A stretch of 64,000 bases of DNA from Burkholderia sp. TSV86. Lineage in GTDB: Bacteria; Pseudomonadota; Gammaproteobacteria; Burkholderiales; Burkholderiaceae. Of the stretch, positions 18,238-27,647 are shown piece after piece. The DNA lies in assembly GCF_001522865.1 (NCBI RefSeq), contig NZ_LOWB01000116.1, positions 434,001 to 498,000 on the forward strand, written 5' to 3'. The position numbers and the translations under genes were made by a program. The stretch's first letter is position 1. Each line of letters begins with the position of its first letter. The notes under the pieces are model-generated. The model was not told where the DNA came from. It saw only the letters and a list, made by a program, of their open reading frames with translations, and did not search any database.

Positions 18238-18496
18238 GCGATGTGTTTCACATTGCCGAGCGCGCATACGCGGTGCGCATACACGTCAGCATGCGAGGCG
18301 GCCGCGTGGCAGTGGCCCGGCGCGTTCGACCTGTGGGCGCGGCGAGCGTGACGGCACGTTGAACGGCTTCCGCAAGACAGGCCGCGCGCGCGTCGTTGGG
18401 CCGGCCAGCATGGCTCGATATCGTTTGGTCCGGTAAAAAATTTTCTGCCTGGTCGACTCGATGACGGCCCCAGCGTGAGCTGTTTTCGATGCTCGC

Positions 18497-21067
18497 GTGA
18501 CATGGGAGGTGAAGGCTGCATTCCACCCATCGCCAACGAGTCATCGATCATGGATTTATTCTGCAATCGCCACTTTCGGCGTGGCGCCGAGTCCGCGAAC
18601 CCTGCGCGCCCGCCGGCCGGCCGTGTCGTGCATCCGCCTGGCCGCCGCCGTAAATTTGGCCGCAGCGACGCTGTTTTCGGCGCTGGCCATTTCCGTCGCG
18701 GCTCAGGCGGCCGCGGCCGAGCCGTCGGCCGCGTCGTCGCGCATCTACGACATCCCGGCCGGCCCGCTCGAAGCGGCGCTGAACCGCTTCGGCCGCGAGG
18801 CGGGCATCCTGCTGGCGTTCCCTGGCGAACTGACTGCCGGGTTGACAAGCCCTGGCCTGCGAGGCCGCGCCGATACGCCGTCAGCGCTCGACCGGCTGTT
18901 GACCGGCACTGGCCTCGTCGCCGTCAAACAGCCGCACGGCGGTTATACGCTCGAAAAGCTGCCTGGCGCGGCGGCCGCGCCGTCGGCGGCGGCCCTGGCG
19001 GCCGACATGACGCTGCCCACTGTGTCGGTGCGCGGCAGCCAGCCGCATGCCGACAGCTACCGGCCGCCGCGCGAGGCAACCGGGCTGCGCAGCGACGCGC
19101 CGCTTTCCGACGTGCCGCAGGCGGTCAATATCGTGCCGCGGCAGGTGCTGCGCGATCAGCGCCCGCGCAATCTCGACGATGCGCTCGCGAACGTCAGCGG
19201 CATCACGCAAGGCAACACGCTCGGCAGCACGCAGGACACGGTGATGAAGCGCGGTTTCGGCGACAACCGCGACGGCTCGGTGATGCGCAACGGAATGCCG
19301 ATCGTTCAGGGCCGCTCGCTGAATGCGACGGCCGACAGCGTCGAGGTGCTGAAAGGTCCGGCATCGCTGCTATACGGGATCATGGACCCTGGCGGCGTGA
19401 TCAACGTCGTCACCAAGCAGCCGCAGCTAGCGCGCCGTCACGCGATCTGGGCGGGCGGCTCGACATACGGGCACGGCAAGAACGGCGGCGAGATCGGGCT
19501 CGACTCGACCGGCGTGCTCGGCGACTCGAAGCTTGCGTATCGGCTGATCGTCGATCAGACCGACGAGTTGTACTGGCGCAACTATGGCGAGCATCGCGAA
19601 ACGCTCGTCGCGCCGTCTCTCGCCTGGTACGGGCGCGATACGCAGGTCGTGCTGTCTTACGAGTACCGGAGATTTCTGATGCCGTTCGACCGCGGCACCG
19701 CGCTCGATCCGCGGACCAACGCGCCGCTTGCGATTTCCAGCCGCACACGGCTCGACGAGCCGTTCAACGATATGCGCGGTGAATCGAATTTGGCGCAGCT
19801 CACGGTCGATCACCAACTCGCCCCCGACTGGAACGCGCATTTCGGATACAGCTACAACCGGGAAGTCTATGACGCGAATCAGATCCGCGTGACCGGGGTG
19901 GACCCCGTCAAAGGCACGCTGACGCGCAGCAACGATGCGACGCACGGCGCGCGCAGCGTCGACAGCTATGCGATCGCGTATGTCGACGGGCATGTGACGC
20001 TCGCGGGCATGCGGCACGATGTGCAGATCGGCGTCGATAGCGAATACCGGCGGATCTATCGCGCCGATCTGCTGCGCCAGCCGATCAAGACACCGTTCAA
20101 TTACCGAGATCCGGTCTATGGGCGGATTTCGCCGTCGAGCCAGGTGTCCGCGTCGGACAGCGATCAGACCGATACGCTGCACGACCAATCGCTATTTTTT
20201 CAGGACAGCGTGCATCTGACCGACAAGTGGATCGTGGTCGGCGGTGCGCGTTTTTTGCGCTACAACCAGGTCGCGGGGCGTGGCCGGCCATTTAACGCGA
20301 ACACCGACATCTCCGGCACGAAATGGCTGCCGCGGGCGGGCGCCGTCTACAAGTGGAACGACGCGCTGTCGCTGTACGGCAGCTATACGCAATCGCTCAA
20401 GCCCACGTCGAAGATCGCGCCGATGGCGGGCGGCTATGTGATCGGCGCGTCGACGCCCCCCGAGCAGGGCACGTCGTGGGAGCTTGGCGCGAAGCTCGAC
20501 ATGAAGAACGGCATGGCCGGCACGCTGGCGCTATTCAACATCGACAAGAAGAACGTGCTCGTTTCGCAATTCAACGACGCGACCGGGCAGACCGACTGGC
20601 GGACGTCGGGCCGCGCGCGCTCGCGCGGCGTCGAGTTGGACGTATCGGGGCAACTCGGCGCGCGCTGGAACGTGATGGCGAGCTACGCGTATCTCGATGC
20701 GAAGACGACGGAGGACCCTCTGTATGCCGGCAACCGGCTATGGAACGTCGCGCGGCATACCGCGTCGATTACGGCGGCCTACGATGTGGGCACGGTGTTC
20801 GGCGGGGACGATCTGCGTCTCGGCGCGTCCGGCCGCTATGTCGGCGCCCGGCCGGGCGATTCGGCCAACAGCTTCACGCTGCCCGCCTATGCGACCGCCG
20901 ACGCATTTGCGACCTACGGCACGCGCATCGGCAAGCAGAAGCTTCAGCTTCAGCTCAACGTGAAGAATCTGTTCAACCGCACCTACTATCCGTCGAGCGT
21001 GAATCGGTATTTCGTGTCGATCGGCGATGCACGGCAGGTGTCGTTGCTGACGACGTTGGAATTTTGA
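18497..21067 (+). CDS. TonB-dependent ferric-siderophore receptor with signalling domain
   Basis: 856 residues from the GTG at 18497, though a GTG at 18581 would give a more usual signal peptide. Domain order: signal peptide (hydrophobic to about residue 72), STN signalling domain (about 80-155: YDIPAGPLEAALNRFGREAGI), plug (about 180-300: LSDVPQAVNIVPRQVLRDQ, VEVLKGPASLLYGIMDPGGVINVVTKQP) and a 22-strand barrel ending in the usual terminal Phe (SLLTTLEF). The plug signature is that of FpvA/FoxA/FhuE-type siderophore receptors. With FecI and FecR just upstream it makes a cell-surface signalling unit. No siderophore synthesis genes are in the window, so it probably takes up a siderophore made elsewhere or by others. 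Confidence 0.92.
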   Translation: MTWEVKAAFHPSPTSHRSWIYSAIATFGVAPSPRTLRARRPAVSCIRLAAAVNLAAATLFSALAISVAAQAAAAEPSAASSRIYDIPAGPLEAALNRFGREAGILLAFPGELTAGLTSPGLRGRADTPSALDRLLTGTGLVAVKQPHGGYTLEKLPGAAAAPSAAALAADMTLPTVSVRGSQPHADSYRPPREATGLRSDAPLSDVPQAVNIVPRQVLRDQRPRNLDDALANVSGITQGNTLGSTQDTVMKRGFGDNRDGSVMRNGMPIVQGRSLNATADSVEVLKGPASLLYGIMDPGGVINVVTKQPQLARRHAIWAGGSTYGHGKNGGEIGLDSTGVLGDSKLAYRLIVDQTDELYWRNYGEHRETLVAPSLAWYGRDTQVVLSYEYRRFLMPFDRGTALDPRTNAPLAISSRTRLDEPFNDMRGESNLAQLTVDHQLAPDWNAHFGYSYNREVYDANQIRVTGVDPVKGTLTRSNDATHGARSVDSYAIAYVDGHVTLAGMRHDVQIGVDSEYRRIYRADLLRQPIKTPFNYRDPVYGRISPSSQVSASDSDQTDTLHDQSLFFQDSVHLTDKWIVVGGARFLRYNQVAGRGRPFNANTDISGTKWLPRAGAVYKWNDALSLYGSYTQSLKPTSKIAPMAGGYVIGASTPPEQGTSWELGAKLDMKNGMAGTLALFNIDKKNVLVSQFNDATGQTDWRTSGRARSRGVELDVSGQLGARWNVMASYAYLDAKTTEDPLYAGNRLWNVARHTASITAAYDVGTVFGGDDLRLGASGRYVGARPGDSANSFTLPAYATADAFATYGTRIGKQKLQLQLNVKNLFNRTYYPSSVNRYFVSIGDARQVSLLTTLEF

Positions 21068-21164
21068 GCGTGGTTTCGCACCGCCGGCGGATGTATTTCG
21101 TCATCCCAATCGATCAATGGCACCGCGGGTTGTGAACGGACTGCGCGCCGGACAGAGACAATTC

Positions 21165-21956
21165 ATGAAAAACCGATTCGATCATCGAATGAAGGCACGC
21201 CGCACGGTGCTGCGTGCGCTATCGTGCGTGGCGCTGGCATGCGCGGTGGCCGCGCCGGGCGGGACGCACGCCGCTTCGGCGGCCGAAACCGCCCCGGCTG
21301 GAGCGCATTGCGCCGCGCCGGGCGCGGGCAAGCGGGTGACGATGCTCGTGCAGCTCGCCGGCCCCAATCTCGCGACCGACCAGCGCGTGAAAACGCATCT
21401 GGAGGCGCGCGGCTATAACGTGCGCCTGGTGGACGAGGCGCAACCCGTCGATGCAGCCGCCGACGCCGATCTCGTGGTCATCTCGTCGACGGTGTCGAGC
21501 AAACGGGTCGGCAGCGGCTGGCGCGCGCTCGCCAAGCCGCTGCTGACGTGGGAAAACGACATGCTCGACAGCCTCGCGATGACGGGCAAGCGGCACGATG
21601 TCGATTTCGGCGCGACAGCCAACGAGCGTTACCTGTGGCTCGTCAACGCGCCACATCCGATTGCGGCAGGACTGCCAGCAGGCAAGATCAACGTCTACGG
21701 CAAGCGGATGCCGATGAGCTGGGGCAAGCCGGGACTCGGCGCGACGATCATCGCGACGGTATATGGCGAGCCGGGCAAGGCCGCGATTTTTGCCTACGAG
21801 AAGGGCGCGACGATGGACTACGAGTCACTCGCCCCTGAGCGCCGTGTGATGTTCCTGCTGGATAACGACACGTTCGGCAATTTGTCGCCGGAGGGTGTCG
21901 CGCTGTTCGATGCCGCGGTCGATTGGGCAGCGGGCGCGCGCTGCCTGATGGAATGA
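21165..21956 (+). CDS. Exported protein of unknown function linked to the TonB receptor
   Basis: 263 residues. The N terminus is basic then hydrophobic (RRTVLRALSCVALACAVAAPGG), a signal peptide ending near an AxA site. The mature part looks like an alpha/beta flavodoxin- or glutamine-amidotransferase-like fold: a beta strand (KRVTMLVQLAG), DADLVVISSTVSSKRVG, and a loop PLLTWENDMLDSLAMTG. It lacks the catalytic Cys-His-Glu of amidotransferases, so enzymatic activity is doubtful. It starts 97 bp past the receptor stop on the same strand and could be co-transcribed. A periplasmic role in handling the siderophore is only a guess from context. Confidence 0.65.
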   Translation: MKNRFDHRMKARRTVLRALSCVALACAVAAPGGTHAASAAETAPAGAHCAAPGAGKRVTMLVQLAGPNLATDQRVKTHLEARGYNVRLVDEAQPVDAAADADLVVISSTVSSKRVGSGWRALAKPLLTWENDMLDSLAMTGKRHDVDFGATANERYLWLVNAPHPIAAGLPAGKINVYGKRMPMSWGKPGLGATIIATVYGEPGKAAIFAYEKGATMDYESLAPERRVMFLLDNDTFGNLSPEGVALFDAAVDWAAGARCLME

Positions 21957-22205
21957 TTCCGTGCTCGGCGGCCGCGGCGATCCGGAAAACAATTGCGTAA
22001 GCCGATCCGCTTATAAGGTCCGACGCTTGGATTGAATTTTCGCGAAACTTTGCGAAAGCGGCATGCATGCCATGGCCGCGCGGCGGCGCCCGCTTCGTGG
22101 CTTGACCCGGTATGCGGCGCGGCGCGCGAGCCGCTGCTTCGACGCGCTTGCTCGCCAGCGCGCGGCGCTTGCCGGCGGGCTGGTCCCGCGCCGCTGCCGC
22201 TCCGG

Positions 22206-23177
22206 TCACGCCGCCTGCTGCGCGTGCCGCTCGCGGCCGAACGCCGAACCTAGTGCCAGCACCGCGAATACGAGCACACCGGCTGCGACTTGCTGCCAAT
22301 AAAAATTCCAGCCGATCAGCAGCAGCCCGTTTGCGACGAAGCTCATCAGCAGCACGCCGACCATCGTGCCGGCGACATTCGGCCGATGCGTCGCGGACAA
22401 CGTCGTGCCAATGAAGGCCGCGCCGATCGCATTCAACAGATACGCATTGCCTGCCTGCGGCGCATACGATTTGACCGTCGACGACAACACGAGCCCCGCG
22501 ACCCCATAGATCAACGCGCTCGCGACGAATACGCCGGCCGTCAGGGCGCCGATGCGCAATCCCGTATAACGGGCGACGCCGGGGTGCGCGCCAAGCGTGC
22601 GCGCCTGACGGCCGAACGTTGAGCGTTCGAGCGCAAGATGGAGCGCGATCGCAAGCGCCGCGACGATCCACAGCGGCAGCGCGACGCCGGCGAACGCGCC
22701 GTGCGCGAGCGCGCCGAATGCGCTCGGCGGCGCGGTGCTCAACAGGTAGATCGGTTGCCCGCCGCCGGTCGCGAGCTGCTGGATCGTCTGGCCGATGAAC
22801 AGCGTGCCGAGCGTGGCAAGAAACGGCGCGATGCCGAGGCGGGTGACGAGCAGCGCGTTGAGCGTCCCGACGGCGAGCGCCGCGCCCAGCCCGGCGAACG
22901 CGGCGCTCGTGAAACCGGCATGATGCGCGAGCGCCGATACGCACACGAGGCTCGCGACATCGACCGCCGTGCCGAGCGATAGATCGATCGCGCCGATCGA
23001 CAGCGCGAGTGTCACGCCGAGCGCGGCGATCGCCAGCAATGCGAAATTATTGACGAGCACGCGCTCGGCGTTCGCGAGCGTCGCGAATCCGGGCGCCGCG
23101 AACGCGAAGAATGCGAGCACCGCGGCGAGCGCGCCGACGGCGGCGAAGCGCTGCAGGCGATCGGCGAGATCATGCAT
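22206..23177 (-). CDS. ABC sugar-type transporter permease (second)
   Basis: 323 residues with about nine to ten membrane helices, of the RbsC/XylH/LsrC family (BPD_transp_2). Family marks are LALSIGAIDLSLGTAVDVASLV, the conserved GAIDLS loop, and APFLATLGTLFIGQTI with TxxT-like spacing. The start overlaps the end of the first permease gene by 8 bases. It is last in a four-gene leftward operon (binding protein, ATPase, permease, permease). The substrate is unknown; related systems carry ribose, rhamnose, xylitol or autoinducer-2. Confidence 0.88.
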   Translation of the reverse strand: MHDLADRLQRFAAVGALAAVLAFFAFAAPGFATLANAERVLVNNFALLAIAALGVTLALSIGAIDLSLGTAVDVASLVCVSALAHHAGFTSAAFAGLGAALAVGTLNALLVTRLGIAPFLATLGTLFIGQTIQQLATGGGQPIYLLSTAPPSAFGALAHGAFAGVALPLWIVAALAIALHLALERSTFGRQARTLGAHPGVARYTGLRIGALTAGVFVASALIYGVAGLVLSSTVKSYAPQAGNAYLLNAIGAAFIGTTLSATHRPNVAGTMVGVLLMSFVANGLLLIGWNFYWQQVAAGVLVFAVLALGSAFGRERHAQQAA

Positions 23178-24201
23178 CGAACGGTCCCTCCGATTGGCGC
23201 CGGCGCAGCAGCGCGACGGCCGCAACGACGCAAAGAATCAGCGCGCCCTCGATGCCGCTGACCCAATAGCTCGATACGTTGTTCAACTGAAAGCCGTTCG
23301 CGAGCATGCCGACGAACAGCACCGCGACGAGCGTGCCGGGGATCGTCGGCACGAGCCGGCGCGAGAATACGACGCCGAGCAGCACCGCCGCGACGACCGG
23401 CAGCAGATTGTCACCCGCGCCGGGTGCGCTGCCGCTTAGCAGCGCGCACGATACCAGGGCGGCGAGCGCGGCCGACAAGCCGCTGGCCAGATAGCTCGAT
23501 GCCACGTAGCGATCGACGTCGACACCCACGGCGAGTGCTGCCGTGCGGTGCGCGCCGACTGCATGGAGCGTCAATCCGTAACGCGTTCGATGGACGAGAA
23601 CGGCGAGCGCCGCCGCGCCGGTCATCAGCACATAGGCGAGCCACGGCAGGCCAAACGGGCCACTGCCGAGCAGCGCGGCCGCGAGCGGGCTCGTACTTGG
23701 AACGGGCGTGTTTTCAGTCAGAACGAGTTCGAGGCCCGCGCAGATGTTCATGGTCGTCAGTGTCGCGAGCAGCGGCAGGATGCGCAACGATGTGACCGCC
23801 CAGGCGTTCAATGCGCCGATCGCCACGCCAGCCGCGCAGGTGGCGGCGAATGCGGCGGCATCGCCGTAACCGTTGCGCGTGAGCACGGCGAATACGGCTG
23901 AGCACCAGCCGAGATTCGCGGCGATCGACAGATCCAGGCCGCCTTTGATCGCATCCGCGCCGCCGCCGATCATCACGATCGTCAGCCCAAACGCGAGCAA
24001 TCCGGTCACGACGCTTTGCTGCAGCACGTTGCCGAGGTTCGCGATGCTCAGGAACAACGGCGAGCTGGCGGACAAGCCGACGAAGACCAGGGCGAGCGTC
24101 AGCCACGCGGCGCTTTGCAACGCGATGCGGCGGCTCAGGCCGCGATGGCTACGGCGGGGTGCGGCGGCGCGGGACGAGCCGAGCTTGAATGTGTCGCTCA
24201 T
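23170..24201 (-). CDS. ABC sugar-type transporter permease (first)
   Basis: 343 residues, BPD_transp_2 family with about ten membrane helices. The N-terminal 28 residues are basic and cytoplasmic. The family loop appears as MIGGGADAIKGGLDLSIAANLG (the usual GxIDLS modified to GGLDLS), followed by LPLLATLTTMNI. Two different permeases in one operon imply a heterodimeric channel, as in the rhamnose and autoinducer-2 importers. It overlaps the ATPase gene upstream by four bases. Confidence 0.88.
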   Translation of the reverse strand: MSDTFKLGSSRAAAPRRSHRGLSRRIALQSAAWLTLALVFVGLSASSPLFLSIANLGNVLQQSVVTGLLAFGLTIVMIGGGADAIKGGLDLSIAANLGWCSAVFAVLTRNGYGDAAAFAATCAAGVAIGALNAWAVTSLRILPLLATLTTMNICAGLELVLTENTPVPSTSPLAAALLGSGPFGLPWLAYVLMTGAAALAVLVHRTRYGLTLHAVGAHRTAALAVGVDVDRYVASSYLASGLSAALAALVSCALLSGSAPGAGDNLLPVVAAVLLGVVFSRRLVPTIPGTLVAVLFVGMLANGFQLNNVSSYWVSGIEGALILCVVAAVALLRRRQSEGPFDA

Positions 24202-25841
24202 GCCGTCGCACCGTTGGCTGGGGGCGCAGCATCCGAGTACCGTGCGGCTTCATCCGGCCTGCCGCCGGCATCGCGGCGCGCGGTTCGCGTCAGCGTTGCC
24301 CATCCGAGTATGTCCTGCGTGGTCGTTTGTAACGACGCGCGCTCGGCAACGATCTGGCCGCGCGCCATCACATAAACGCGGTCGGTTATGTCGAGCAACT
24401 CGGTCAGGTCGGTCGTGAACAGCAGCACCGCCGCGCCCGCACGGGCGAGTTCGTCGATCAGCCGGTAGATCTGCGCTTTCGCGCCGACGTCCACACCAAG
24501 CGTCGGCTCGTCGAGCAGGTAGACCGACGATGCGCGGCCGAGCCATTTCGCGAGTGCGACTTTTTGCTGGTTGCCGCCGGACAGGAAGCGGGTGGGCCAA
24601 TCGGCGCGAGCCGGACGGATGTCGAGCCGGCGGATCAACGTCTCGGCTGCCTGGGCGGCGCTGCGCTCGCGCACGAAGCCGAAACGGGACACGCGCGGCA
24701 GGCTGGCAAGCACGATGTTTTCGCGAACCGGCAGCGTGCCTGCGACACCATGCGCAATGCGGTTTTCCGGCACGAGTGCGATGCCGTGCGCGAGCGCGTC
24801 GGGCGGCCGGCGCACCTTCGCGGGCCGGCCGTCGACCGTGAGTTCGCCGCGCATGCCGCGTTCGAGGCCGAACAAGGCGCGGATCACCTCTTTGCCGCCG
24901 GAGCCCAGCACGCCGGTCAGCCCGACGACTTCGCCGCGATGCACGGTGAAAGACAGGGGGCCGAAACGACCGGGCAGCGTCAGGCCGCGTGCGTCGAGCG
25001 CGAGCCCGCTCGGCACGCGCGGCACGATCGGCTGCTTGGCCGCATTGTGGCACCGAACGGGGCCCGCCGATGGTGTGCCGAGCATCGCGGCGACAAGTAC
25101 GTCGTGCGATGTGGCGCGCGCGTCGAGATGCGCGACGTCGACCCCGTCGCGCAATACGCTCACGTGATCGCAAATGCGGGGGATCTCGTCGAGATAATGC
25201 GATACGTAAAGAATCGTGAGGCCGTCATCGCGCAGCCGCTCGATCGTTTTCAGCAGCCGGTCGATCTCGCCCGATACGAGCGCGGCAGTGGGTTCGTCGA
25301 ACACGAGAATCTCGCTGCGCCGCAACAGTGCATTCGTGATCTGCACGATCTGCTGCTCGGCGACAGACAGCTCGCCGATCAGGCGATCGGGTGGCAGATC
25401 GATGCCGAACTGCTCATGTAATACCGCGCGGCTCTCGCGGCGCATTCTGCGCACGTCGAGCGGCAGCAGCTGGCTGAGCCGCGATCGGCCGCTCAGCATC
25501 GTCGGCGGGTGCGGGAAGAACAGCGCCTCGGCAACCGTGAACGTCGCGGGCAGCAACCGTTCCTGATGGATGAAACCGATGCTTGCCGCCTGCGTGCGCG
25601 CACGCGCGCCACGGCGAACCGCAAGCGGCGCGCCGCCGACGAGAATGCTGCCTTGGTCCGGCGCGTGAAGGCCGGCGAGGATTTTGATGAGCGTGGATTT
25701 GCCCGCGCCGTTCTGGCCGATCAACCCATGCACGGTGCCGCGCCGCACCGCGAGCGATACGCCGCGCAGCGCGGCTACGCCGCCGAAGCTTTTGCTGACG
25801 CGCGATACGTCGAGCGCGAGCGGAGCCGGGGCCGACGTCAT
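24198..25841 (-). CDS. ABC sugar-type importer ATPase, two nucleotide-binding domains
   Basis: 547 residues with two fused ATPase domains, as in RbsA/MglA. The first has Walker A GQNGAGKST (about residues 38-46), signature LSVAEQQIVQI (about 148-158) and Walker B EILVFDEPTAAL. The second has a degenerate Walker A (GVLGSGGKE, about 290), signature LSGGNQQKVALAKWL (about 417-431) and Walker B VYLLDEPTLGVDVGAKAQIY. Loss of a full Walker A in the second domain is usual for this family. Four-base overlaps with both neighbours show tight translational coupling. Confidence 0.92.
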   Translation of the reverse strand: MTSAPAPLALDVSRVSKSFGGVAALRGVSLAVRRGTVHGLIGQNGAGKSTLIKILAGLHAPDQGSILVGGAPLAVRRGARARTQAASIGFIHQERLLPATFTVAEALFFPHPPTMLSGRSRLSQLLPLDVRRMRRESRAVLHEQFGIDLPPDRLIGELSVAEQQIVQITNALLRRSEILVFDEPTAALVSGEIDRLLKTIERLRDDGLTILYVSHYLDEIPRICDHVSVLRDGVDVAHLDARATSHDVLVAAMLGTPSAGPVRCHNAAKQPIVPRVPSGLALDARGLTLPGRFGPLSFTVHRGEVVGLTGVLGSGGKEVIRALFGLERGMRGELTVDGRPAKVRRPPDALAHGIALVPENRIAHGVAGTLPVRENIVLASLPRVSRFGFVRERSAAQAAETLIRRLDIRPARADWPTRFLSGGNQQKVALAKWLGRASSVYLLDEPTLGVDVGAKAQIYRLIDELARAGAAVLLFTTDLTELLDITDRVYVMARGQIVAERASLQTTTQDILGWATLTRTARRDAGGRPDEAARYSDAAPPANGATA

Positions 25842-26875
25842 CGCCGGGCAGCCTCGGCGCTGGCCGGCACCTGCCCGGGCGCGCGTTGCACGGCGTTTGC
25901 ATTATCCTTGGTCACGAGCACCGATGGCACGAACGTATACGCGGGCAACGACCGGTCACCGGCGAGATAACGCGCGACGTTGCGCACGGCGGTCCGGCCG
26001 ATCAGCGCTGGCTGCTGCGCAACGACGGCCGCCGCGCTCGATTTCGGATTCCTGACGAGCGTGATCGCATCGGGGCTGCCGTCGACGCCATACGTGCGGA
26101 TTTCATGGCGGCCCGCGGCGTCGACGGCCTGCGTCGCGCCAATCTGCGGAATGTCCCACGCAGCCCAGATCGCCGCGACCGAGCCCTTCGGATATTTCTG
26201 CAGCAACTGGCTGATCTGCGCGTAGGCGTTTTGCGCGGTATTCGGGATCACGTCGCGCAATTCGGGCTCGATGATCTTCACCTTCGGATACCACTTGAGC
26301 ACGGCCTTCAATTGATCGTAACGGATCGTGCATACCGGCACGCCGTAAAAGCCGTTGAAGACGAGAATATTGCCTTCGCCGCGAATGTCGTTGACGAGCT
26401 GCAGCGCGAGCTGCGAGCCGATCACGAAGTTGTCCGACGTGACGACATTCAAGCTGGACGGCGATGCAGTGTCGATCGTGAAGAGTGGAATGCCCGCCTG
26501 CCGGATTTTTTTCAGCCACGGCTCGAGCACCGAGACGGTGCCGAGCTGTTCGATGATCGCATCGGGTTTTTGCGCGATCAATGTTTGAATTTGGGCGATC
26601 TGACGGCTGTCGTTGCGTCCCGCGTCGAGCGCGATCGGCGTGCCGCCGAGGCGTTTTACTTCATCGACCGCGCCTTGATACGCTTGCAGATCCCAATAGT
26701 GATCGGTGCCGGCGGCCGTGATGCCGATCCGCTTGCCAGCGAGCGTAACGCGTGCGGTATCGGCGCTGTCTGGCGCGCCCGCCTGCGCAAAACCGGCGAT
26801 CAGGCCTGCCGTGAGCACGGCGGTACGCAGCAAGGCGGGCAGCAGGCGGGCGAACGGCGAGGGCGGCTTGGCCAT
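25838..26875 (-). CDS. Periplasmic sugar-type substrate-binding protein
   Basis: 345 residues. Signal peptide of about 32 residues (LLRTAVLTAGLIAGFAQA), then a type I periplasmic-binding fold (Peripla_BP_4): KRIGITAAGTDHYWDLQAYQGAVDEVKRLGG, AQIQTLIAQKPDAIIEQLG, IPLFTIDTA and GNILVFNGFYGVP. It delivers the ligand to the two-permease importer encoded downstream and is first in that operon. The ligand pocket has aromatic residues (YW near 59-60, W near 244) typical of sugar or polyol binding, but the substrate cannot be named. Confidence 0.88.
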   Translation of the reverse strand: MAKPPSPFARLLPALLRTAVLTAGLIAGFAQAGAPDSADTARVTLAGKRIGITAAGTDHYWDLQAYQGAVDEVKRLGGTPIALDAGRNDSRQIAQIQTLIAQKPDAIIEQLGTVSVLEPWLKKIRQAGIPLFTIDTASPSSLNVVTSDNFVIGSQLALQLVNDIRGEGNILVFNGFYGVPVCTIRYDQLKAVLKWYPKVKIIEPELRDVIPNTAQNAYAQISQLLQKYPKGSVAAIWAAWDIPQIGATQAVDAAGRHEIRTYGVDGSPDAITLVRNPKSSAAAVVAQQPALIGRTAVRNVARYLAGDRSLPAYTFVPSVLVTKDNANAVQRAPGQVPASAEAARR

Positions 26876-27149
26876 GTTTCGACGAAATCCGGTAGCAGAC
26901 GTTGAGACGAGCTAAGCATTTTGTGCAAGCGTCTCGCCGAATGGAACGATGGATTCGTGCTTTCTTTATCGATTATCGGCAATTGCGCGGGCGATCCGTT
27001 CTTCGCGGATGCGGGCGAGGCCGGTACGATTTAGCGGCTCAGCCGCTTGTACGCGCGCGTATCAGCCTCTGAATGGGCCGCTGTATCGCGGTATTGGCCG
27101 CTGCGCGGCGGGTTCGAGGCAGCTGCGCGTGCGTTGCGTGCGCGTGCCG

Positions 27150-27347
27150 TCAGCGTTGCTCGCGCGGAAAAATGCATGGTTGCATTTTCACGTACATATT
27201 CTGATTGACGCACGCGCGGCCCGCATAGTCGACGGTAGCGGGCGTCGACTTGTTGGAGAGCATCGTGCCGTCCCGATGTTTGCCGGATAGCGGCGCGCAG
27301 GCCGCCAGTGCGATGCTCGCCGCGATGACGATGGTCGACGTTTTCAT
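27150..27347 (-). CDS. Small lipoprotein, proposed metal-regulon member
   Basis: 65 residues from the ATG at 27347; the frame extends upstream without homology or a better start. MKTSTIVIAASIALAAC is a lipoprotein signal with Cys17 as the acylated residue. The mature protein is short, with two further Cys (in GRACVNQN and MQPCIFP) that may form a disulphide or bind metal. A palindromic site (27420-27436) like those of heavy-metal response regulators lies 73 bp upstream. Function unknown; the lipobox call is firm. Confidence 0.7.
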   Translation of the reverse strand: MKTSTIVIAASIALAACAPLSGKHRDGTMLSNKSTPATVDYAGRACVNQNMYVKMQPCIFPREQR

Positions 27348-27419
27348 CGTGGTCTCTTGCTCGGTTTGGATCGATGCATCGATATTGCGGGCAGGCCCTC
27401 TACGCGAGCATGAGCGCGA

Positions 27420-27436
27420 CATGACAAAATTGTCGG
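27420..27436 (-). promoter_or_regulatory. Candidate CzcR/CusR-type operator before the small lipoprotein gene
   Basis: The core TGACAAAATTGTC (27422-27434) is a palindrome of the kind bound by CusR/CopR-family regulators (TGACAA-2-TTGTCA). Read on the minus strand, 27420-27436 fits the wider consensus ATGANAWTTYNGTCATG shared with three other sites in this region at about 13 of 17 positions. Confidence 0.55.
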
Positions 27437-27468
27437 CGAATGGCGAATGGCGAATGGCGAATGGCGAT
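27435..27468 (+). repeat. Tandem heptamer repeat GGCGAAT
   Basis: Four exact copies of GGCGAAT (27435-27462) plus a partial fifth (27463-27468). It starts at the end of the candidate operator and lies upstream of the lipoprotein gene. Short tandem repeats like this often vary in copy number between strains of the B. pseudomallei group. Confidence 0.85.
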
Positions 27469-27612
27469 GCGCAACGCAGCGCGCCGGCTTCTCGCACGAT
27501 GGCGGGACGGTAAGCCGCTTGCCGGCCCGTTCGTGCCATCCATTGCCATGGGCATGGCGCGCCGTGCTTCAACCCGGTCTCACATGGCATGCCCGCTATC
27601 GCACGGCAAATC

Positions 27613-27647
27613 AAAAAAAAATGCCGGACAGCGTGAAGCTGTCCGGC
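27613..27647 (-). terminator. Strong intrinsic terminator, minus strand
   Basis: A 10-bp perfect stem (27623-27632 with 27638-27647), 5-base loop, then nine or more T residues on the minus strand (27613-27622). This is the clearest terminator in the window, and it ends an otherwise unexplained transcript. Confidence 0.9.
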
